Source of the DNA: Alphaproteobacteria bacterium
Lineage (GTDB): Bacteria; Pseudomonadota; Alphaproteobacteria; Caulobacterales; Parvularculaceae
Assembly (NCBI GenBank): GCA_016125425.1
Contig: WGLT01000012.1
Coordinates: 205,003 to 269,002, forward strand
Length of the DNA stretch: 64,000 nucleotides
Direction: 5' to 3'
Below the pieces are notes generated by a model. The model had not been told where the DNA came from, did not search any database, and saw only the letters and a program-made list of their open reading frames with translations. The translations under genes and the position numbers were made by a program. This document shows positions 49,318 to 58,544 of the stretch, piece by piece. Every line of letters begins with the position of its first letter. Positions within the stretch are counted from its first letter, which is position 1.

Positions 49318-50325
49318 ATGTCGACAGGCGCCGTCCCCGACGTTTTGAAAAACGCGCAGCTCGCGCGGATCGTCTCAGAGTTGAAGTCGCGCCAGGCGGT
49401 GACGAGCCGCGAGGCGGTGACCGGCAAATATGAAGACGTGACCAAGGCGACCGGCGGCGACATCGGCGGCGTCGATCTGATTTCGAAGGCGATCGCCGAC
49501 GCGCAGACCTATCAAACGAGTCTGGCGCTTGCGGCCAATCGCGCCGCGATCACGCAAAACGCCCTGTCGGTGATCAGCGAGGACGGCAGCCGCATTTCGA
49601 CCAATGTGCTTTCGGCGCTTGGAACGGGCGACCAGTCGGGCCTCAGAATATCAGCTGAAGACGCCAAGCAGACGCTCGGCTCCATCTTTTCGGCGCTCAA
49701 TACGGCCGATGGCGGGCGCTCGCTGTTCGGCGGCGACGTGACCGACCAGCCGCCGCTCGGCGACGTCAATCAGCTCCTGTCCGATGTGCGCGGCATCATC
49801 GCCGCCGGTCCGGACGTCGCGACCATCAACGCCGCTCTCGACACCTATTTCAACGACCCGGCGGGCGGGTTCCAGACGACGATCTATCAGGGCGGGACCA
49901 ATGACGCGCCGGGCGTGGAGACCGCCCCGGGCGTGCGCGTGAACGCCTCGACGCGCGCCGACGCCCAGCCTTTCCGCGATCTCATGCGCGGCCTCGCGGT
50001 GATCGCCAATTACGACGCGTTGCCGCCGAGCGCGGCGGGCGACGAAAAATCCCTGCTCCAGTCGAGCGCGACGCTCGCGCATGCCGCCGGCGACGGCCTG
50101 ACCAATCTCAGGGGCCTCATCGGGGTCGCCGAACAGCGCATTTCGACGGCGAAAGACCAGCACGCCGCCGAAGAAACGGCGTTTACGAACATTCTCAACG
50201 ACAAGACGTCGCGCGATCCCTTCGAGGCGGCCGCGTCGCTGCAAAATCTCGATTCGCAATTGCAGGCGTCCTATCTTGTCACCGCGCGCCTGGCGAAAAT
50301 GTCGCTCGCCGATTACCTGGGATAA
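49318..50325 (+). CDS. flgL: Flagellar hook-associated protein 3 (FlgL-like)
   Basis: Directly after flgK; 'MSTGAVPDVLKNAQLARIVSELKSRQAVTSREAVTGKYEDV', C-terminal 'DPFEAAASLQNLDSQLQASYLVTARLAKMSLADYLG'. Confidence 0.82.
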   Translation: MSTGAVPDVLKNAQLARIVSELKSRQAVTSREAVTGKYEDVTKATGGDIGGVDLISKAIADAQTYQTSLALAANRAAITQNALSVISEDGSRISTNVLSALGTGDQSGLRISAEDAKQTLGSIFSALNTADGGRSLFGGDVTDQPPLGDVNQLLSDVRGIIAAGPDVATINAALDTYFNDPAGGFQTTIYQGGTNDAPGVETAPGVRVNASTRADAQPFRDLMRGLAVIANYDALPPSAAGDEKSLLQSSATLAHAAGDGLTNLRGLIGVAEQRISTAKDQHAAEETAFTNILNDKTSRDPFEAAASLQNLDSQLQASYLVTARLAKMSLADYLG

Positions 50326-50328
50326 ACC

Positions 50329-51429
50329 ATGAAACGCCTCGCCCTGTTCTTCGTCGCCCTTCTCGTCGCGCTCATTGCGCCGGCCGAGGCCGAAGTGCGG
50401 CTGAAGGATCTCGTGGACGTCGAAGGCGTTCGCGGCAACGACCTCGTGGGCTACGGCCTCGTCGTCGGCCTCAACGGCACGGGCGACGGCCTGCGCAATT
50501 CGCCTTATACGGAAGAAGCGCTGTCGAGCCTGCTCGAGCGTCTCGGCGTCAACGTGCAGGGCGAGGATTTCCGGCCGAAAAACGTCGCGGCCGTTCTCGT
50601 CACCGCGACCTTGCCGCCTTTCGCGCGCGCGGGCATGCAGATCGACGTCACGGTTTCGGCGATCGGCGACGCCAAGAGCCTCACCGGCGGGACCTTGATC
50701 ATGACGCCGCTCAACGCTCCCGACGGACAGGTTTACGCGGTGGCGCAAGGGCCTGTTCTCGTCAGCGGCTATTCGGCGAAAGGCGAGGCCGCCTCCGTCA
50801 CCGAGGGCGTGCCGACGGCGGGGACGATTCCGAATGGCGGGCGCGTCGAACGCGAATTGCCCTTCGATTTCTCTTCGATGAAATCGATCAAGCTGTCTCT
50901 GCGTTCGCCCGATTTCACGACGGCGGCGCGCATCGAAACCGCGATCAACCGCCAGGTCGGCAAGCCGATCGCGAAAATGCTCGACGCGACGGCGGTCGAA
51001 ATCGCCTATGACCCGCAATTCGTCTCGCCCGCGCATGAAATGAGCGCGATTGAGAATATCGAGGTTCAGCCCGAGCAGGAGGCGCGCGTCGTCGTCGACC
51101 AGCGCTCCGGCACGATCGTTCTCGGCGCCGACGTGCGCATTTCGAGCGTCGCCGTCGCCCAGGGCAACCTTTCGATCAAGATTTCGGAGACGCCGCAGGC
51201 CCTCCAGCCGAATCCGTTCTCCAAGAACGGCGAAACCGTCGTTCTGCCGCGCACCGACATTTCCGTTCAGGACAGCGACAACAAGGTCGCCGTCGTCAGA
51301 GAGAATGTGACGCTCTCCGATCTTGTCGCTGGCCTTAATTCGCTCGGCGTCAGCCCCCGCGAAATGATCGACATCCTCAAGTCCATCAAGGCCGCGGGCG
51401 CCCTGCACGCCGATCTCGTCGTGCAATAG
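50329..51429 (+). CDS. flgI: Flagellar P-ring protein
   Basis: Signal peptide, 'VRLKDLVDVEGVRGNDLVGYGLVVGLNGTGDGLRNSPYTEEALSSLLERLGVN', 'IDVTVSAIGDAKSLTGGTLIMTPLNAPDGQVYAVAQG'. Confidence 0.96.
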   Translation: MKRLALFFVALLVALIAPAEAEVRLKDLVDVEGVRGNDLVGYGLVVGLNGTGDGLRNSPYTEEALSSLLERLGVNVQGEDFRPKNVAAVLVTATLPPFARAGMQIDVTVSAIGDAKSLTGGTLIMTPLNAPDGQVYAVAQGPVLVSGYSAKGEAASVTEGVPTAGTIPNGGRVERELPFDFSSMKSIKLSLRSPDFTTAARIETAINRQVGKPIAKMLDATAVEIAYDPQFVSPAHEMSAIENIEVQPEQEARVVVDQRSGTIVLGADVRISSVAVAQGNLSIKISETPQALQPNPFSKNGETVVLPRTDISVQDSDNKVAVVRENVTLSDLVAGLNSLGVSPREMIDILKSIKAAGALHADLVVQ

Positions 51430-51699
51430 CCGCCAGCCGATTCGGCCGATTCGCACTCAATTGGCGCGTCGCCGTTCCCTCGGGATATCGCCGGGGACCC
51501 CGAGACGGCGGCTCACGGACGCGCGGACCTGGCTTGTTAAGCGCCAATAAAGCCGGCGCGCGCGTTGCCCTTCAACAACACTGAATTGTGAAACCGCCTC
51601 ATCTGCCCAACTAATCTTGCCGGGCGTTTTGACGCAGGGCCGCGTCAAAGGGTAGGGTTTGCATCGAAGGGCAGATTTAGACTTTAGGGGGCCTACACA

Positions 51700-54600
51700 A
51701 TGCTATTATTGACTGCTTCGCGGGCGTCGACCCGCGGCTGGAAAGCTGTTCTGGCGGTCGGCGCATCGGCGGCGGCCTTGACCGCAGTCGGCGTCGCACA
51801 GGCGGATGACGGCGCGCTTTCGGTTCAGGCGGCGGCGCAAGGCGCGGCCGATCAGACGGTCCAGCAAGTTCCGCCCAAGTCGAGCGACGAATCGAACAGG
51901 AAAAAGGGCGATTCCGGCGAGGCCGTGATCGTCACCGGCACGCGTCTCAGAAACAGCGAATTCACAAGCGCGACGCCGGTTCAGGTTCTCGATCCGCAGG
52001 CGGCGCAGCTCCGCGGCCAGTTCGACACAGCCGAATTCATTCAGTCATCTTCGATCGCAGCAGGCTCCGCGCAGATCACATCCGCGATTTCGTCCGCCTT
52101 CGTGACGAATGGCGGGCCCGGCGCGTCGACGATTTCGCTGCGCGGCCTCGGCGCCAACCGCACGCTCGTCCTTCTGAACGGCGAACGCGCCGGACCGGCC
52201 GGCACGCGCGGCGCGGTCAGCGCTTTCGACCTCAATGTGCTGCCGCAATCCATCATTTCGAACGTGCAGATCCTGAAGGACGGCGCATCGTCCGTTTACG
52301 GTTCGGACGCGATCGCCGGCGTCGTCAACATCATCACCAAAAAACATACGGACGGACTGGAAATCGACGGCACGCTCGTTCAGCCCTTCAAAACCGGCGG
52401 CGCCGAATATCGGGGAAGCCTGACCTGGGGCAAGGAATCGGCGCGCGGCCATATTCTGATGGCCGGCGATTTCTACCAGCGCCAGGAGCTGGCGCGCGGT
52501 CAGCGCAAATATCTGAACTGCGGCGAAGAAGGCATCTACAAGCCGGGCACCAAAACGCGCGCCGACACGATCGATCCGCGCACCGGCGTGCCGCAATGTT
52601 CGGACCTGCCCTGGGGCCAGATCTGGATTTATGACCTGCATTACCTCGCTTATTACTACGGCTATACGACGAACCCGTTCTCCAACATTCCGGGGCACGG
52701 CGCGACGCCCGCTGCCGATTTCGGCAAGGTGACGCAGTTCCAGTATGATTATCCGGGGCAGACGCTCGGCAATCTCGGCAATTACATACCGGCCCTTCCG
52801 GCGCCGCGCGACGCCTATGACCTGACGGTTCCGGCGGGCTTCTATCCGGTCGGCTACGACCCGGCGTCTTATTCCGTCTACAATCTGAGCCACCCCTTCG
52901 TGTCGGACGTGACGGTCATTCCGAAAACCACGCGCTACACCGCCTATATGGACGGCTCCTATCAGCTCGGCGACTGGATCGAGGCTTATGGCTCGTTCCT
53001 GTTCAACCGGCGCGAGACCTATCAAAACGGATACCGGCAGTTCTGGACGTTCGGCTATACTTCGGACTTCTTCGGTTTCGGCAATTCGCTTTCTCCCGCG
53101 ACCGGGCCGTATCTAGAAAGCCCGACGGCGGTCACCGACTGGTCCGACAGCTGGCAAAAGGTCGATTATCTGCGCGCCGTGGGCGGTTTCCGCGGCGAGA
53201 TCGACGGCGGCACGTTCCTCCCCGGCTGGCAATGGAACGTTTACGGACAATTCAGCCGCAGCTCGGGCGCGTACTCCGCCCAGCAGATCTACAACGACTC
53301 GATCATGTACCAGTACGATATCGGGTACGGCGCGGGGCCTTGCGAAGGCAAGGTGACGCCAATCAGCCAGAAGAACTGCGTGTCGATCAACTGGTGGGAT
53401 CCGGCGTTCCTCGCCGGCGAGATTCCGCAAAACGTCCGGGATTATCTCTTCGGCGTCGAGACCGGCCATACGGTCTATAAGCAGGCCTATATCGAAGGCG
53501 GCATCAACGGCGACGTCTTCGACCTGCCCGCCGGCAAAGTCTCGGTCGCGCTCGGCGGCGTCTATCGGCACGATTCGATCGACGATATTCCGGGCGACAT
53601 CACATATGCGGTCAATCCGGCTTACGACCCGAGCAGTCCGGTCTGCCAGCCAAGCAGTCCGAGTTACGATCCCACCAACGATATCTGCAAGTCTCACGTC
53701 AACAACGCCTGGGGCAACACAGCCGCCGGCGAGACCAAGGGATCGAGCACGACGAAAGAATTTTACGGCGAGATCGGCATTCCGCTGATCAAGAACGGGC
53801 CGCTGATCCAGTCTTTCGACGTGACGGCCTCGGCGCGCTATACGAATGTCAGCACGGCCGGCGAAGCGGCGACATGGAAGGCGACGGCGAACTGGGCGGT
53901 CAACGATACGATCCGGTTCCGCGGCACCTGGGGCACGTCATTCCGCGCGCCGGCGCTGTTCGAACTCTATCTTGCGGACCAGACAAGCTTTGCGAGCCAG
54001 CGCGCGATCGACCCCTGCATTCAATGGGGAACGAATCTCGCCAACGGCACGATCAGCCAGCAGGTGGCCGACAATTGCGCCGCGCAGGGCGTGTTGCCGA
54101 ACCATTCAGGCTCCGGCATCTCGGCGACGATATTCACCGGCGGCGGTCTCGGCAGACTCGATTCCGAGAGATCGACGGCAAGAACAGGCGGCGTCGTCCT
54201 GACCCCGAATTTCCTGTTCTCCGATCGGACCAAGGTCAGCATCGCGCTCGACTATTTCGATATCCATGTGACGGGCGAGGTGACGCAGCTCGGCGCCGCC
54301 AACATCATTTTTGGATGTCTGTCCTCGCCGACATTCCCAACCGATCCGCTGTGTTCTCTCTATCAGCGCGACCCGGGAACCAATTACAACATCACGACGG
54401 TCGTCGATAATTACATCAATATCGCCGACCAGAAGAACACGGGCGCGGACCTGACCGCCCAGCTCGATCAGGATCTGGGCAAATGGGGCAATCTCACTCT
54501 GTACACGCAGATGACATGGCAGTTTAAGGACACGCGCGCTCTCTTCGCGGATAACGTCCAGAACCTCAATGGCGAGGACGGCGAGCCTTATTGGGACGGC

Positions 54601-54978
54601 AACGCCAACCTCATCTGGAACTACGGTCCGTGGAAGCTGTTCTACGGCGTGCAGTTCATCGGCCGCACGTCGGATCGGGGCGATTACTGGCGCGCGAACG
54701 GAAACCCGGACAATGTCACGGACTCCGTGCATACCGGCCCCTATGCGGTCGATCTTGTCGCTGAGTGGCGCAATTATCAGAGCTTCTCTGTGACGCGGTC
54801 CTTCGGGGACGACAAATACACGGTGACGCTCGGCCTTTCGAATATCTGGAATACGAAGCCGCCGCGCGTGTCGACCATCAACGCCGGCACGATCCCGACC
54901 GTCGGCGTCGTGCCTTACGAGTCGCAGTACGATTATGTCGGAAGGCGGGCCTTCCTCAACGTCAAAGCGCATTTTTAA
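51700..54978 (+). CDS. TonB-dependent receptor
   Basis: Plug motifs 'EAVIVTGTRLRNSEFTSATPVQVLD', 'TISLRGLGANRTLVLLNGERAG', 'ILKDGASSVYGSDAIAGVVNIITKK'; C-terminal beta-barrel ending in 'FLNVKAHF'. Confidence 0.95.
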   Translation: MLLLTASRASTRGWKAVLAVGASAAALTAVGVAQADDGALSVQAAAQGAADQTVQQVPPKSSDESNRKKGDSGEAVIVTGTRLRNSEFTSATPVQVLDPQAAQLRGQFDTAEFIQSSSIAAGSAQITSAISSAFVTNGGPGASTISLRGLGANRTLVLLNGERAGPAGTRGAVSAFDLNVLPQSIISNVQILKDGASSVYGSDAIAGVVNIITKKHTDGLEIDGTLVQPFKTGGAEYRGSLTWGKESARGHILMAGDFYQRQELARGQRKYLNCGEEGIYKPGTKTRADTIDPRTGVPQCSDLPWGQIWIYDLHYLAYYYGYTTNPFSNIPGHGATPAADFGKVTQFQYDYPGQTLGNLGNYIPALPAPRDAYDLTVPAGFYPVGYDPASYSVYNLSHPFVSDVTVIPKTTRYTAYMDGSYQLGDWIEAYGSFLFNRRETYQNGYRQFWTFGYTSDFFGFGNSLSPATGPYLESPTAVTDWSDSWQKVDYLRAVGGFRGEIDGGTFLPGWQWNVYGQFSRSSGAYSAQQIYNDSIMYQYDIGYGAGPCEGKVTPISQKNCVSINWWDPAFLAGEIPQNVRDYLFGVETGHTVYKQAYIEGGINGDVFDLPAGKVSVALGGVYRHDSIDDIPGDITYAVNPAYDPSSPVCQPSSPSYDPTNDICKSHVNNAWGNTAAGETKGSSTTKEFYGEIGIPLIKNGPLIQSFDVTASARYTNVSTAGEAATWKATANWAVNDTIRFRGTWGTSFRAPALFELYLADQTSFASQRAIDPCIQWGTNLANGTISQQVADNCAAQGVLPNHSGSGISATIFTGGGLGRLDSERSTARTGGVVLTPNFLFSDRTKVSIALDYFDIHVTGEVTQLGAANIIFGCLSSPTFPTDPLCSLYQRDPGTNYNITTVVDNYINIADQKNTGADLTAQLDQDLGKWGNLTLYTQMTWQFKDTRALFADNVQNLNGEDGEPYWDGNANLIWNYGPWKLFYGVQFIGRTSDRGDYWRANGNPDNVTDSVHTGPYAVDLVAEWRNYQSFSVTRSFGDDKYTVTLGLSNIWNTKPPRVSTINAGTIPTVGVVPYESQYDYVGRRAFLNVKAHF

Positions 54979-54994
54979 GGGGGCGCAATGCGCG

Positions 54995-55030
54995 AAAGGG
55001 GGCTGCGGGCGTCGCCGCGGCCCCCTTTTC
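54995..55030 (+). terminator. Rho-independent terminator after the TonB-dependent receptor
   Basis: aaagggggc ... gcccccttttc inverted repeat with GC-rich inner stem and a T run. Confidence 0.65.
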
Positions 55031-55090
55031 ATTCGCGCCGCTTGAGGACATTGTTCCGGGGTCCGAACGCCGCCCCCAAACGAGGTGGAG

Positions 55091-55882
55091 ATGCCTGTCG
55101 TCGTCCGAATGAAGCCCGACACGCTGAACGAGGAAAACCGCAAATTCGAACAGCGGCCCTTGAAGCAGCCCCTCTTTATAAATTCGGTTCCGAAAAGCGG
55201 CACGCATCTGCTGCGCAATATCGTGCGCATGTTCGTGCCGGTCGAGCAGCAATATGACGCGCAGTTCATCCAGTTTCCGAATCTGCAAAAGCATCTCGCG
55301 GCGTTCGATCCGACGAAGAATCGCCTGAGCTGGGGGCATCTGCTGTTTTCAGACGCCTCCGTCGTCGAGCTTCAGGGCGTGCGGAAAATCATTCTCTATC
55401 GCGACCCCTATAGCTGGGTGCTCGCGCGGGCGAGATTTTTTCTGTCGGATGAGTTCGAAGGGAACATCGATCTTGTCAAAGGCGGCAAGATCAAGGTCGA
55501 AGAACTGTTGAATATGATGATCCTCGGGGTCTATCAGAAGGTCCCCTCGATGTTCGATCTCTATATTCACAACGCCGTCGCCTGGCTCGGCGCGGTTGAC
55601 GGCGTCGTGCGCTTCGAGGATCTCGTCGCCAATCTCAAACGTCTCGACGATCTCGAAGCCGAGGTTTATTTCCGAAAGCTCTTTGCGGCTTGCGGCATCG
55701 ACCCCGTGCCGGATGATTGGCGCGAACGCGTGCGGATCGGCTCCGATCCGAAACAGAGCGGCACGGCGCGCGAGAATCTCACCGGCGTCGATATCGAAAT
55801 TCCGGACGAGCTTCCGCCGATGCAAAAAAAGCTCGTGGAGTTCGCCGCGCCGGGGCTGCGGAGCATACTCGGCTACGAATAG
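55091..55882 (+). CDS. Sulfotransferase-like protein
   Basis: 'PLFINSVPKSGTHLLRNIVRMF' (PAPS-binding-loop-like PKSGTHLL), 'VRKIILYRDPYSWVLARARFFLSDEF', 'VVRFEDLVANL'. Confidence 0.75.
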   Translation: MPVVVRMKPDTLNEENRKFEQRPLKQPLFINSVPKSGTHLLRNIVRMFVPVEQQYDAQFIQFPNLQKHLAAFDPTKNRLSWGHLLFSDASVVELQGVRKIILYRDPYSWVLARARFFLSDEFEGNIDLVKGGKIKVEELLNMMILGVYQKVPSMFDLYIHNAVAWLGAVDGVVRFEDLVANLKRLDDLEAEVYFRKLFAACGIDPVPDDWRERVRIGSDPKQSGTARENLTGVDIEIPDELPPMQKKLVEFAAPGLRSILGYE

Positions 55883-55891
55883 GCGCGGCGT

Positions 55892-56557
55892 CTATTCCGC
55901 GACGCGGGTTTTCAGCTCCGCGATCAGGGCGTCGATGCCTCTTTCGCCGCCGCCGTTATTGGCGATTACGGATTTGAATTCGCTTTGCTGTTCGATCGCG
56001 AGCCAGACCTGGTCTGCGCCCGCGTCGACGATCGCCAGCTTGCCGTCGCGATCCTTATAGATGCGCCAGTGCACCACGACATCGGCGTAAGGATCGCCGG
56101 GTTTCTGGCCGATGACGCGCGTGTTGACGATCGAATCGCGCGGCGTCCTGTCGACCGAGCCGGTCACTTCGAGGCGCTGGCCGGAATAGTCTTCCAGCGT
56201 CGTCTGATAGACTTGCGTCGCGTATTTCCGGAAGAGCGGGAAGTAGATTTCCTTCTGCGCGTCGGTCATCTGCCTGGCATATTGGCCGAGCACGAACATC
56301 GAAACGCGGCGCATGTCGACATATTTATCGACGAGTTTGGCGATGCCGTCGAAGCGCTCGGCCTTCGTTTTCGCCTCAAAGACGGGATTGGCCTCTTTGA
56401 GGATCGCTCTCATGAAATTTTCGGACGCCTCGTCCGCGCGCGCCGGCGCGGAGAACAGGGCGAGCGCGCCGAGCGCGGCGCCGGCGGCGAGCGCTGCGCG
56501 GCGCGTCACGCGAGGCGAAGCGAACATTCCGGGCGCTCTCAGTCTATTGAATCTCAT
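55892..56557 (-). CDS. mlaC: MlaC-like phospholipid-binding ABC transport component (start uncertain)
   Basis: 'FMRAILKEANPVFEAKTKAERFDGIAKLVDKYVDMRRVSMFVLGQYARQMTDAQKEIYFPLFRKYATQVYQTTLEDYSGQRLEV'. Confidence 0.88.
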   Translation of the reverse strand: MRFNRLRAPGMFASPRVTRRAALAAGAALGALALFSAPARADEASENFMRAILKEANPVFEAKTKAERFDGIAKLVDKYVDMRRVSMFVLGQYARQMTDAQKEIYFPLFRKYATQVYQTTLEDYSGQRLEVTGSVDRTPRDSIVNTRVIGQKPGDPYADVVVHWRIYKDRDGKLAIVDAGADQVWLAIEQQSEFKSVIANNGGGERGIDALIAELKTRVAE

Positions 56558-57359
56558 CCATTTCCTCGTAGTCGCCGATATCGGGAAGGTCTTCATAGCT
56601 CGTCACCCCGTTCGCGATTTCGCGCTTGCGCGCCTGCAGGTAAAAGCTGCGCAAGGAAGCGTAGTAATCGAGCGAGTTCGTCCTGATCTGGTCCAAAGGC
56701 TCGATCAGCGGCTCGCGCGTCGAAACGATTGTCATGCCGAAGCGCGAATAGCGCGCATAGCTCGCCGGGTCGGAGCGGAGCCATGTCAGCGGGTCGGCCG
56801 CATAATCGACGCCGAGGCCGAAACCGTCGCGAATGGTCGTCGGGCCGAACAGCGGCAGGAAAAGGAACGGTCCTGAAGGCACGCCCCAGACGGCGAGGGT
56901 CTGTCCGAAATCCTCCGTATGCGGCGGGATGCCCAGTTTCGCCGCGGGGTCGGCGAAGCCGAACAGGCCGATCGTCGTATTGATGAGGAAACGGGCCGTC
57001 GTCTGTCCGCCGCGCTTGAGATTGCCCTGCAAGAGGTCGTTGAAGAGAACATTCGGCAATTTCACATTGGCGAGGAAATTGGCGATTCCCTTTCGCTCCT
57101 TCTTGAAGGTGACCGCCCGATAGCCGCGTGCGGCCGGCACGAGGATGTTATCGTCAAGAAAGAGATAGCCCTTGAACATCCGGCGATTGAACTTCTCCCA
57201 GGGGTCGACCTCCTTGCCGCTTGTCGTGTCAGTCTGGGCGCGTTTGATGTCCGCGCTTTCGGGCGCCGGCCCGGTCGCGCCGAGCTGCGCCCGCGCCGGC
57301 GCGAGGCCGACGGCGCCCCAGACCGCCAAGGCCGCCGCCGCTAGCTTTATTCCCCTCAT
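56544..57359 (-). CDS. mlaA: MlaA/VacJ family protein
   Basis: 'DPWEKFNRRMFKGYLFLDDNILVPAARGYR', 'RFLINTTIGLFGFADPAAKLGIPPHTEDFGQTLAVWGVPSGPFLFLPLFGPTTIRDGFG'. Confidence 0.93.
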   Translation of the reverse strand: MRGIKLAAAALAVWGAVGLAPARAQLGATGPAPESADIKRAQTDTTSGKEVDPWEKFNRRMFKGYLFLDDNILVPAARGYRAVTFKKERKGIANFLANVKLPNVLFNDLLQGNLKRGGQTTARFLINTTIGLFGFADPAAKLGIPPHTEDFGQTLAVWGVPSGPFLFLPLFGPTTIRDGFGLGVDYAADPLTWLRSDPASYARYSRFGMTIVSTREPLIEPLDQIRTNSLDYYASLRSFYLQARKREIANGVTSYEDLPDIGDYEEMDEIQ

Positions 57360-57490
57360 TGTGCGCTCCGATTTCTCCGCTCAAGCGGCGGGCCTCAAAT
57401 AAGCCTGATCGCGCCATAGCATAAGCCTTTGCTCGAAATCGTGACGAGGCTGGGGCGCGGGCGCCACAGCGCCGGCTGGTCTTGCCGCCC

Positions 57491-57510
57491 ATATAAGGAT
57501 ATGTTTATAT
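57491..57510. promoter_or_regulatory. Palindrome ATATAAGGATATGTTTATAT upstream of the ArsR-methyltransferase-metF-metH operon; candidate SahR/SamR-type operator
   Basis: ATATAA-gg-ATAT-gt-TTATAT symmetry in a GC-rich background, 24 bp before the ATG of the ArsR gene. Confidence 0.6.
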
Positions 57511-57534
57511 CTGCGGAAAACGGCGGCGAATCTC

Positions 57535-58533
57535 ATGAGCCTGGACGCGACCCTGAATCTTTTCCGCGCGATCGGCGAGGAAACGCGTTTGCGCGTCATG
57601 ATCCTGCTGCTGCGCGGCGAACTCACCGTCAGCGAACTCACCCAGATTCTCGGCCAGAGCCAGCCGCGGGTCAGCCGGCATTTGAAGATCCTCGCCGACG
57701 CCGGCCTCGTCGAGCGCTACCGCGAAGGCGCCTGGGTTTTCTACCGCGCGGCGGAAGAGGGGGACGGCGCCTCGGTGGCGGGCGCGGTCCTGGCCGCGCT
57801 CAAATCCTTCGGCGAGGTGGACGACCGCGTCGTCGCGCGCGACCGCGAACGCTTTCGCCAGAGCCGCGAGGCGCGCGCGCGGGCCGCCGCGGCCTATTTC
57901 GAAGCCAATGCGGCGGAATGGGATCGGGTGCGCAAACTGCATCTGCCCGAGCCCGATATAGAACAGCGCATGCGCGCTCTGATCGGCGAGCAGCGGGTCG
58001 GGCTGTTTGTCGATCTCGGCACGGGCACGGGCCGCATGCTGGAGATCTTCGCCGACCGCTTTGAAAGCGGCGTCGGCTTCGACCTGTCGCGCGAGATGCT
58101 GTCGGTCGCGCGCGCCAATCTCGACAGGGCGGGCGTTCACAATGCGCAAGTGCGGCAAGGCGATCTGTTTTCGCTTCCGCTCGAAACCGGCTCGGCCGAC
58201 CTCGTCTGCTTGCATCAGGTCCTGCATTTTCTCGCCGAACCGGGCGCCGCAGTGAAGGAGGCGGCGCGGCTTTTGAAGCCGGGCGGAAGGCTCATCATCT
58301 CCGATTTCGCGCCGCATGAGCTTGAATTCCTGCGCGAGGAGCACGCCCATCGCCGCCTCGGCTTTTCCGATGAAGAGGTCGCGGGCTGGCGGCGCGCGTC
58401 CGGGCTGGATCTGCTCGCCAGCGAAACCTTGTCGCCGCAGTCCGACGACGGAAAGAAACTGACGGTCAAAATCTGGGTGCTCGGCGCGCCGGCGGAAGTG
58501 CGCAGGCTGAAATCGCGCGCGAGCGCCGCTTAG
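57535..58533 (+). CDS. ArsR-family regulator fused to SAM methyltransferase domain (SahR/SamR-like)
   Basis: HTH 'LFRAIGEETRLRVMILLLRGELTVSELTQILGQSQPRVSRHLKILADAGLVERYREGAWVFYR'; methyltransferase 'VDLGTGTGRMLEIFADRF...LKPGGRLIISDFAPHELEFLREEHAHRRLGF'. Confidence 0.9.
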   Translation: MSLDATLNLFRAIGEETRLRVMILLLRGELTVSELTQILGQSQPRVSRHLKILADAGLVERYREGAWVFYRAAEEGDGASVAGAVLAALKSFGEVDDRVVARDRERFRQSREARARAAAAYFEANAAEWDRVRKLHLPEPDIEQRMRALIGEQRVGLFVDLGTGTGRMLEIFADRFESGVGFDLSREMLSVARANLDRAGVHNAQVRQGDLFSLPLETGSADLVCLHQVLHFLAEPGAAVKEAARLLKPGGRLIISDFAPHELEFLREEHAHRRLGFSDEEVAGWRRASGLDLLASETLSPQSDDGKKLTVKIWVLGAPAEVRRLKSRASAA

Positions 58534-58544
58534 GGAGACGAAAA

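Noticed and set aside
49651-51456. 601-aa minus-strand ORF
   Set aside because: Antisense shadow of flgL and flgI; no recognisable domain.
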